64,000 nt of DNA from Magnetaquicoccus sp039908525 (GTDB taxonomy: Bacteria; Pseudomonadota; Magnetococcia; Magnetococcales; Magnetaquicoccaceae), in assembly GCA_039908525.1 (NCBI GenBank), contig JAMOAY010000009.1, forward strand, positions 42,822-106,821, written 5' to 3'. The position numbers were made by a program, and so were the translations under genes. The notes under the pieces are model-generated. The model searched no databases. It saw only the letters and a list, made by a program, of their open reading frames with translations, and was not told where the DNA came from. Below are positions 51,061-57,435 of the stretch, piece after piece; the first letter of the stretch is position 1; every line of letters begins with the position of its first letter.

Positions 51061-53007
51061 TCAGTCTGTTGTCCCCGCCTGCTGCTCAATGGCCAGGGAG
51101 AGCCTCTCCCATTCGGCATAGTCTCTCGCCAACTCTGCGGTGACCCTTTTATCCCGTTCCAGCAGCTCTCCCAGACGCTCCTTGTGGGCTGCCTGGTACA
51201 TATCCGGGTCGGCCAGTGCCTGGCTGAGGGCGGACTGCTCGGTCTCCAGTTGGTGGATGCGGTTCTCCAGTTGCTTGGCCTGCTGCCGTTTCAACTTCCA
51301 CACCGCGTTGGCCTGCTCCCGTTTTTTGACGGCTTCCCGCTTGTTCTCCCGTTGGGCAGGGCTCTGTGCGCCGGCCTCCGGGGGGGTGTTGTCGCGGGCC
51401 TGGGTCACCCGCTCCAGATAGTCCGCCAGATCCCCTTCCAGGGGGGTGACCCGTCCGCCGGAGACGACCAGAAACCGGCTGCAGACCGTCTGCATCAGAT
51501 CCCGATCGTGGGTGACCAGAAGCAGGGCCCCTTTGTAACTTTCCAACGCCTCGGTCAGGGCGGCACGGGACTCCATATCCAGATGGTTGGTGGGTTCGTC
51601 GAGCAGCAACAGGTTGGCTCCGGAGAGGAACATGCGCAGCAGGGCCAAGCGGGCCCGTTCGCCCCCGGAGAGCACCTTGACCTGCTTGAATACCTCGTTG
51701 CCGGAGAAGAGAAAACTGCCCAACAGGGTGCGGAGGGCGGTCTCTCCCATGCCCTGGGGTGTGGCTGCGCCCGCCTCGGCCAGCAGGGTGGACTCCGGGT
51801 TGAGGGCATCCATGGCATGCTGGGTGAAGTAGGCCGCCTGCACCCGTTCTCCCAACCGCACCTCTCCCTCGTCCACGGCCAATGTTCCGGCCAACAGCTT
51901 CAGCAGTGTGGTCTTGCCCGCCCCGTTGGGGCCCAACAGGCCGATCTTTTCTCCCCGCAGACACTCCAGATTGACCCCCGACAGGACCGGGCTTTCTGTA
52001 AAACTTTTTTTCACTCCCCGCACCGAGACCATTTTGAGGGGCGAGCGACCGGGTTCGGGCAGGCGAATGGCAGGCACCTCCGCCTTGGCGGCCAGGGGTT
52101 CCAGCACCTCCAGTTTCTGCAGCTGTTTGACCCGGCTTTGCACCTGTCTGGCCTTGGTGGCCTTGGCCCGGAAGCGGGAGATAAAACGGTTGATGGCCTC
52201 CACCCGCCTGCCTTGTTGCAGCAGAAGCTTTTCCCGTTGTTCCAGCAGCGCCGCTTTTTGCTCTATGTAGCTGTCAAAGGCCCCCTGAAACCGGTTGAGC
52301 TCGCCGCTTTCCAACTCGACCGTCACCTGGGTCACCCGATTGAGGAAGCCCCGGTCGTGGGAGACCGCGACAAAGGTTTGCGGCAGGCGGCGCAGATAAT
52401 TTTCAAACCAGGCCACCGACTCCATGTCCAGATGGTTGGTGGGTTCGTCCAGCAGGAAGAGGTCGGGTTTGGAGAAGAGCAGTTGCGCCAGCGCCACCCG
52501 CATTCTCCAGCCGCCGGAAAAGGCATTCAAAGGTTGATCCAACGCCTCGCGGGCGAATCCCAGCCCCATCAGAAGGGCGCTGGCCCTGGACTCTGCCGTG
52601 TAGGAGCCGATCTCTTCCAGGCGGTGATCCAGTGCGCCCCATTGGCCAGCCAGCCGTTGATGCTCTGTCTCGCTGCCGTCGCCATCCGCCTCAAGCTGCC
52701 GCTGCAGCTGTTGGTGCTCTTTCCGCAAATGGGTGAGCTCCCGGTCGCCGCGGAGGGTTTCTTGAAGTATGGAACGCTCCGAAGGTTCCATCTCCTGGCG
52801 CAAGGTGCCGATCCGCAGGGCGTCGTGACGGCTGACACGGCCGGTATCCACCTCTTCCAGCCCTTCGATAATGCGCAGGAGGGTACTCTTGCCGGCCCCG
52901 TTGGGACCGATCAGACCCACCTTCTCCCCGGCATAGAGGGCCAGGCTGGCCTTTTGCAGGAGGGTCTGCGCACCAAAACTTTTGCTGATGTTCTCCAGGA
53001 GAATCAT
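51061..53007 (-). CDS. ABC-F family ATPase (YheS-like)
   Basis: A 648-residue soluble protein with two ATPase domains and no membrane part, acting on ribosomes during translation. Domain 1 has GLIGPNGAGKSTLLRI, FSGGWRMRVALAQ and LLDEPTNHLDMES; domain 2 has GLLGPNGAGKTTLLKL, LSGGERARLALLR and LLDEPTNHLDMES. The inter-domain linker contains the charged P-site loop (INRFISRFRAKATKARQVQS). A C-terminal coiled coil (NAVWKLKRQQAKQLENRIHQ) is typical for the YheS/Uup side of the family. It follows metZ by 45 bases. Confidence 0.95.
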   Translation of the reverse strand: MILLENISKSFGAQTLLQKASLALYAGEKVGLIGPNGAGKSTLLRIIEGLEEVDTGRVSRHDALRIGTLRQEMEPSERSILQETLRGDRELTHLRKEHQQLQRQLEADGDGSETEHQRLAGQWGALDHRLEEIGSYTAESRASALLMGLGFAREALDQPLNAFSGGWRMRVALAQLLFSKPDLFLLDEPTNHLDMESVAWFENYLRRLPQTFVAVSHDRGFLNRVTQVTVELESGELNRFQGAFDSYIEQKAALLEQREKLLLQQGRRVEAINRFISRFRAKATKARQVQSRVKQLQKLEVLEPLAAKAEVPAIRLPEPGRSPLKMVSVRGVKKSFTESPVLSGVNLECLRGEKIGLLGPNGAGKTTLLKLLAGTLAVDEGEVRLGERVQAAYFTQHAMDALNPESTLLAEAGAATPQGMGETALRTLLGSFLFSGNEVFKQVKVLSGGERARLALLRMFLSGANLLLLDEPTNHLDMESRAALTEALESYKGALLLVTHDRDLMQTVCSRFLVVSGGRVTPLEGDLADYLERVTQARDNTPPEAGAQSPAQRENKREAVKKREQANAVWKLKRQQAKQLENRIHQLETEQSALSQALADPDMYQAAHKERLGELLERDKRVTAELARDYAEWERLSLAIEQQAGTTD

Positions 53008-53052
53008 GGCGGGATGAATCCGTTTCCTGATGGAGTCGCGGCCAGGGAGCTG

Positions 53053-54252
53053 TCAGAGAGTCGCCAGCGCCTGTTCCAGGTCGGCGATGATATCCTGCAC
53101 CTCTTCCAGGCCGATGGAGATGCGTACCAGACCGTCGGTCACCCCGGCAGCGGCGCGCATTTCCGGGCTCAGCCGGCCATGGGTGGTGGTGGCCGGGTGG
53201 GTCACCAGGGTACGCACATCCCCCAGATTGGCGGTGATGGTGGCCAGCTGCAGGGCATCGATAAAACGGTGGGCCTGGACACGGGATCCCAACTCCAGGC
53301 AAAGAATGGCACCGAAACGGCGCATCTGGCGGGCGGCCAGGGTGTGTTGTGGGTGGCTGGCCAGACCGGGATAGTGGACGGCCATGGGGGGAGTCAACCG
53401 CTGCGCCAGATGGTGGGCGATCTGTTCGGCGTTATCACACTGTTTTTCGATGCGCAAGGGCAGGGTTTCCAACCCTTTGAACAGTACCCAGGCGTTGAAG
53501 GGTGAGAGGACCGGACCGCTGTTGCGCAGGAAGGGGTAGAGATGTTCCATCAGCAGTGCCTGGCGACCGATGATGGCGCCACCCATGACCCGACCCTGCC
53601 CATCCAGGTATTTGGTGGCCGAATGGATGACCAGATCGGCACCCAGATCCAAGGGTCGTTGCAGGCAGGGGGTGCAGAAGACATTATCCACGGCCAGCAG
53701 GATCTGGTGTTCTGCCGCCAGTTGCGCCAGGGCCGGCAGATCGGCCAACTCCAGGGTGGGGTTGGCGGGCGTCTCCAGATAGAACATGCGTGTTTGCGGG
53801 GTGATGGCCTGTCGCCAGGCATCCAGATCGGCCAGTGGCACATGGCTGGTGCGGATGGAGAGGCGGCTGAGCAGGGTGTTGGCGATGGTGGTGGTGGAGC
53901 CGAACACGGAACGACTGAGCACCAGGTGGTCGCCGGCGGAGAGGAAGGCCAGAAACAGGGAGGTGATGGCCGCCATGCCGGAGGCGGTGGCCAGGGCTTT
54001 TTCGCCGTTTTCCAGGGCGGCGATACGCTCCTCGAAGGCGGCCACCGACGGGTTGGTGAAACGGCTGTAGATGTTGCCGGCCTCCGTGCCCGCGAAGGCG
54101 GCCTGGGCCTGGGCGGCGGATTGAAAGACAAAGCTGGAGGTGAGGAACAGGGCCGGGCTGTTCTCTCGCTCCTCCGTCATGTGGCGACCGGCATGCAGTG
54201 CAGTGGTGGCGACGCCCCGCCGGAGGGGTGGCCTGCTGTCTGATGTGTTCAT
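53053..54252 (-). CDS. metZ: O-succinylhomoserine sulfhydrylase
   Basis: A 399-residue PLP enzyme of the cystathionine gamma-synthase family that makes homocysteine from O-succinylhomoserine and sulfide. It has TTALHAGRHMTEERENSPAL, YSRFTNPSVAAFEERIAALE, ATASGMAAITSLFLAFLSAG and the PLP lysine Lys214 in IHSATKYLDGQGRVMGG. MetZ is favoured over MetB or MetC by the TxALHAGxxxTEExENSxAL start and the overall pattern. The start ATG 54252 has AAAGAG about 6 bases upstream; ATG 54258 and TTG 54303 are alternatives. Confidence 0.92.
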   Translation of the reverse strand: MNTSDSRPPLRRGVATTALHAGRHMTEERENSPALFLTSSFVFQSAAQAQAAFAGTEAGNIYSRFTNPSVAAFEERIAALENGEKALATASGMAAITSLFLAFLSAGDHLVLSRSVFGSTTTIANTLLSRLSIRTSHVPLADLDAWRQAITPQTRMFYLETPANPTLELADLPALAQLAAEHQILLAVDNVFCTPCLQRPLDLGADLVIHSATKYLDGQGRVMGGAIIGRQALLMEHLYPFLRNSGPVLSPFNAWVLFKGLETLPLRIEKQCDNAEQIAHHLAQRLTPPMAVHYPGLASHPQHTLAARQMRRFGAILCLELGSRVQAHRFIDALQLATITANLGDVRTLVTHPATTTHGRLSPEMRAAAGVTDGLVRISIGLEEVQDIIADLEQALATL

Positions 54253-54296
54253 CGGCATCTCTTTCGCGGGTGTGGAGACGATATCGGCTTCAACGA

Positions 54297-54326
54297 TTGA
54301 CAAGGTTGCCTGAACTCTGCTAGCAA
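54297..54326 (+). promoter_or_regulatory. Possible promoter of tRNA-Leu
   Basis: A perfect TTGACA (54297-54302) is followed after 18 bases by a weak -10 (TAGCAA, 54321-54326), about 40 bases before the tRNA. The -35 is good, the -10 poor, so this is tentative. Confidence 0.4.
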
Positions 54327-54366
54327 TGCCAGAGGAAAAAGAGGGCGTATGGGTTTTGTTCGTCGG

Positions 54367-54453
54367 GCCCGCGTGGCGGAACAGGTAGACGCCGCGGACT
54401 TAAAATCCGCTGACCGCAAGGTCGTCCCGGTTCAACTCCGGGCGTGGGCACCA
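54367..54453 (+). tRNA. tRNA-Leu (anticodon UAA)
   Basis: A class II tRNA. The acceptor stem gcccgcg pairs with cgtgggc; the anticodon stem gcgga/tccgc encloses loop cttaaaa with anticodon TAA (54401-54403). A long variable arm follows, then the T-arm with ggttcaactcc, and CCA is encoded (54451-54453). A rho-independent terminator lies downstream. Confidence 0.97.
54426..54453 (+). other. Probable integration (att) site at the tRNA-Leu 3' end
   Basis: An integrase gene of the tRNA-targeting P4 type begins 255 bases downstream in the same direction, so the T-arm to CCA segment is the likely crossover site. The second att copy is not found in the window and should lie beyond 64000. Confidence 0.55.
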
Positions 54454-54488
54454 AATAAACTTCCAGGACGTTCCAGAGAGTTCCATAA

Positions 54489-54521
54489 AACCAGAAAGAA
54501 TAAACACTTTCTGGTTTTTTT
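54489..54521 (+). terminator. Rho-independent terminator after tRNA-Leu
   Basis: The stem aaccagaaag / ctttctggtt (10 bp) with an 8-base loop is followed by a run of T (54511-54521 region). It ends tRNA transcription before the integrase region. Confidence 0.85.
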
Positions 54522-54556
54522 GTGCCCAGAGAGTTCCAGGGAATCCCATTGACATC

Positions 54557-54639
54557 TACCAACATTGTTGGTATTTTTGTTGGTACTTCTCTGGCTTGCG
54601 GGTGGCCGTACCAACAGGCCGACAAAATCCCGTACCAAC
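54557..54639 (+). promoter_or_regulatory. Cluster of GTTGGTAC/GTACCAAC half-sites before the integrase
   Basis: Half-sites lie at 54557-54563 and 54567-54573 (an inverted pair, taccaac-att-gttggta), 54579-54586, 54608-54615 and 54632-54639. Five copies in 83 bases between att and int fit integrase arm-binding sites or an autoregulatory operator. The assignment is inferred from position. Confidence 0.6.
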
Positions 54640-54707
54640 AGATTGCTAACTATGTGTCATTGTTTGTATTAATGCGAACTTCCATGCCAACACAAGGAAT
54701 CCTGAAG

Positions 54708-55919
54708 ATGCTGACCGACACTGCAATCAAAAACACCAAACCGACCGACAGGCAGGTCAGAAAATCTGACAGCAACGGGTTGTTCATGCAGTTTAACACG
54801 AACGGTTCCAAGCTGTGGCGGTTGGCGTATCGTTTTGGCGGTAAGCAAAAGCTGTTGGCAGTTGGGCGATATCCTGATGTTTCCTTGAAACAAGCTCGTG
54901 AGCGACGCGACGAAGCACGGAGATTGCTTGATAAAGGCATCGATCCTGGTGAACACCGCAAGATCACAAAGACCATGGCTGTCAGCCGAACAGAGGACTC
55001 TTTTGAGGCTGTTTCCCGAGAGTGGTTCACCAAGAACCTGGCAAAGTGGGGGGAGTCCTATGCCGATGATACCATCAGGCGGTTGGAGCGGGATGTTTTC
55101 CCATGGATGGGGGGACGACCGATCATGGAGATTACCGCACCGGAACTGTTGGTGGTCTTGCGTCGCATCGAAGAAAGAGGCACCATCGAGACGGCACACA
55201 GGGTGAGGTCAATCTGTTCAAGGGTGTTCCGGTATGGTATCGCAATTGGGCGGGTTGACCGTGATCCAGCCGCCGACTTGAGAGGGGCTCTTTCTCCTGT
55301 TGTGCCTTCCCATCGGGCAAGCATTACGGACCCTGAAGAAATCGGTGCCCTGTTGCGGGCGATTGATGCCTACAAGGGCACGTTCGTTGTGCGTTGTGCG
55401 TTGCAGTTGGCCCCTATGCTGTTTGTTCGTCCAGGGGAGTTGCGGCAGGCTGAATGGTCCGAATTTGACCTTGATGGGGGAGAGTGGTGCATCCCTGGCG
55501 TGAAGATGAAGATGAAGCAAACGCACATCGTACCGTTGGCGAGACAGGCGGTTGCCATCCTTCGGGAACTCCAGCCTCTGACCGGCAATGGTCGATATGT
55601 CTTCCCAAACGTGCAGACGTTTGCCAAGCCAATGAGTGCGGGCACTGTTCTCTCTGCGTTGCGGCGCATGGGCTATGCGAACGAGGAAATGTGTGGGCAC
55701 GGATTCAGGAGCACGGCATCAACCCTGCTGAATGAGCAGGGGTACAACCGAGACTGGATAGAACGCCAACTGGCACACAGTGAACGCGATGGTGTGCGGG
55801 CGGCCTACAACTACGCACAGCACCTGCCCGAACGTCGGAAGATGATGCAGGCATGGGCAGATTACCTTGACCAACTGGCTGGCAGGAATGTGCTGCCATT
55901 GAAGGTGGTTGCGGTCTGA
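54708..55919 (+). CDS. Tyrosine-type site-specific integrase (P4 family)
   Basis: A 403-residue recombinase. The N-terminal DUF4102-type domain (MLTDTAIKNTKPTDRQ, SNGLFMQFNTNGSKLW, LAVGRYPDVSLKQARERRDE) is the arm-binding part. The SAM-like core domain is at about 105-190. The catalytic domain has Arg in FVRPGELRQAEW, His-x-x-Arg in CGHGFRSTASTLLNE, and the later His in QLAHSE plus Tyr in RAAYNYAQHLPERR. The start at 54708 has AAGGA 8 bases upstream; earlier in-frame codons from 54522 run through the half-site cluster and are not used. It sits next to tRNA-Leu and marks one end of a mobile island. It appears intact. Confidence 0.95.
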   Translation: MLTDTAIKNTKPTDRQVRKSDSNGLFMQFNTNGSKLWRLAYRFGGKQKLLAVGRYPDVSLKQARERRDEARRLLDKGIDPGEHRKITKTMAVSRTEDSFEAVSREWFTKNLAKWGESYADDTIRRLERDVFPWMGGRPIMEITAPELLVVLRRIEERGTIETAHRVRSICSRVFRYGIAIGRVDRDPAADLRGALSPVVPSHRASITDPEEIGALLRAIDAYKGTFVVRCALQLAPMLFVRPGELRQAEWSEFDLDGGEWCIPGVKMKMKQTHIVPLARQAVAILRELQPLTGNGRYVFPNVQTFAKPMSAGTVLSALRRMGYANEEMCGHGFRSTASTLLNEQGYNRDWIERQLAHSERDGVRAAYNYAQHLPERRKMMQAWADYLDQLAGRNVLPLKVVAV

Positions 55920-55935
55920 GTCTGTTCAACGAATG

Positions 55936-55993
55936 CCCGGCATAGGCTGATCACCGAAAAGGTGGAACCTTCACCACCCTGGCCGGGTTTTTT
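55936..55993 (+). terminator. Rho-independent terminator after the integrase
   Basis: An outer stem CCCGGC (55936-55941) pairs with GCCGGG (55982-55987), with an inner hairpin ggtg...cacc and a T6 tail (55988-55993). It lies 16 bases after the integrase stop. Confidence 0.75.
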
Positions 55994-56221
55994 CTGGAGG
56001 ATGTACCCTTATGAAGGCGGGAACCACATGAAAAATGATTTTTTTCAAAGATACAAAGGAGTAGATGTTTTTACATTGGAGCAGGCAGCTTCTCTGGTAA
56101 CCGTTCACTCCCCCCCTTGACAAATGGGGTGCATTAATGACAGTTTGAGCGTCACGTTTTGAGGAGATTCTGGATCGAGTGAGCCGACGCCATGCCCCTG
56201 AGTGACCACGATTTGCGCCAA

Positions 56222-56270
56222 CGAATTAAGGCTTTTTGCATCGCCTGCCGACGCAAAAAGCCTTAATTCG
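56222..56270. repeat. Perfect 18-bp inverted repeat inside the IS66 remnant
   Basis: The arms at 56222-56239 and 56253-56270 are exact reverse complements with a 13-base spacer. It coincides with the join where the intact transposase reading frame begins, so it may be the scar of the internal deletion. Confidence 0.85.
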
Positions 56271-56275
56271 ATCTC

Positions 56276-56620
56276 ATGCTGGCTTGCCAGAAACACGCGG
56301 ACTCCTCGCATGAGAAGACACGTGCGTTGGCGCGTGAGCTTCTCTACGATTGGGGGGCTATCTGGGCGGTCCTGTCGGATCCGTTCTTGCCGATGACCAA
56401 CAATGAAGCAGAGCGGTTGTTGCGGCACTGGGTGATTTACCGTCGCATCTGTTACGGCACACGCACCGCTCAAGGGAGCCGGGTGGTCGCCTTATTGGCA
56501 AGTGTGATTGAAACATGCCGCAAGCGGAAGGTCTTGCCGTGGCCGTTTCTGGCCGATACGATCGCCAAGCGTAGAAGGGGCGAGGTGGTGCCACCCTTGC
56601 CGGTCATGGTGGCGGCATAA
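56276..56620 (+). pseudogene. IS66 transposase TnpC, C-terminal fragment
   Basis: About 114 residues match the C-terminus of IS66 transposases: LPMTNNEAERLLRHWVIYRR, ICYGTRTAQGSRVVALLASV and IETCRKRKVLPWPFLADTI. The N-terminal zinc finger and the catalytic DDE positions other than the last Glu region are missing. No usable start is apparent. Confidence 0.9.
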
Positions 56621-56686
56621 AATGGAGATCCCTTCTCATACCCGGTCGTTTTTCTGGTCCGAAAATGGGGGGGAGTGAACGGTTAC

Positions 56687-56804
56687 TCGATTGTTGGGGC
56701 TGTATGGCACCATAGAGGCATTTTCACGTTACCAGCTAGGTTAGGTGTATTGTCAGGGGAGGACGCAGCACAAGTGCATATATGGGTATAGAATGGCATA
56801 ACAC
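56687..56804. other. Short non-coding stretch between the IS66 remnant and the minisatellite
   Basis: I see no gene here. The sequence becomes GC-rich and repetitive from about 56805 on. Confidence 0.5.
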
Positions 56805-57150
56805 GCAACCGGCGCCACCCGGCACGCCCACCCGACCACCGCATCACCCCGGTCACGACCACCCGACCGCCGGCTCACCGGCGCCATCCGGCACAACCAC
56901 CCGACCGCCGGCGCCACTTGGTCACGACCACCCGACCGCCGGCTCACCGGCGCCATCCGGCACAACCACCCGACCGCCGGCTCACCGGCGCCATCCGGCA
57001 CAACCACCCGACCGTCGGTGCCACTTGGTCACGCCTACCCGACAGCCGGCCACCGGCGCCACCCGGCACGCCCACCCGGCCACCGGCGCCACCCTGGCAC
57101 GACCACCCGACCGCCGGCCACCGGCACACCATCCCGGCCAATGGCAATCA
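56805..57150. repeat. GC-rich minisatellite upstream of the defence cassette
   Basis: About ten imperfect units of roughly 30-36 bp are built on ccggcgccacccggcac and cacccgaccgccggc segments. A 34-bp block at 57045-57078 is identical to 63733-63766 on the other side of the three-gene cassette. Open frames rich in Pro, Thr and His pass through it in several phases and are by-products of the repeat. I find no palindromic CRISPR-style repeat with unique spacers. Confidence 0.85.
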
Positions 57151-57284
57151 GTCAGATGGCTCGACACGGAACAGAAAATTTCCAGACCAGGGTGCCGTTG
57201 CAAAAAAAACTTGTTGACATTGCTGGGGATTGGGCGACAGACTGCGCGGGGATTTTGCATGAAGCAGCCACCAGCATGACCAGC

Positions 57285-57435
57285 CCGTGATTACCGAAAC
57301 ATGCATCCTGGTCAAGTAGCTGGTGTTCCAAGCGAATCATGCGACAGCGCCAGGGGGGGGGCCGTGCCCCGTGATTATTGAGATCTGCATCCTGCTTAAA
57401 CGACCGGTGTTCCACGAAAATTATGCGACAACGCC
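57285..57435. repeat. Two diverged direct repeats, period 83 bp
   Basis: 57285-57352 and 57368-57435 share cccgtgatta, tgcatcctg, ggtgttcca and atgcgaca at the same offsets. The second copy carries the probable ATG (57423) of the TerB-C gene, and the first copy has the equivalent ATG at 57340 without an open frame. Confidence 0.75.

Larger units (their letters stand above)
56097..56686 (+). mobile_element. Internally deleted IS66-family element
   Basis: Two perfect 20-bp terminal inverted repeats, 56097-56116 and 56667-56686, begin with GTAACCGTTCACT. GTAA ends are typical of IS66. Between them only the C-terminal part of the TnpC transposase is left. The 8 bases on either side do not match, so no target duplication is visible. 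At 590 bp it is far shorter than a full IS66 (over 2 kb) and cannot move by itself. Confidence 0.88.

Noticed and set aside
56089..56694. Target-site duplication of the IS66 remnant
   Set aside because: The 8 bases on the left (cttctctg) and right (tcgattgt) do not match.
56805..57150. CRISPR array
   Set aside because: Units are contiguous and imperfect with no unique spacers of constant length, and there are no cas genes nearby.
56782..57279. Pro/Thr/His-rich protein in the minisatellite
   Set aside because: Several phases and both strands are open because of the repeat; composition changes with phase and no good ribosome site is present.
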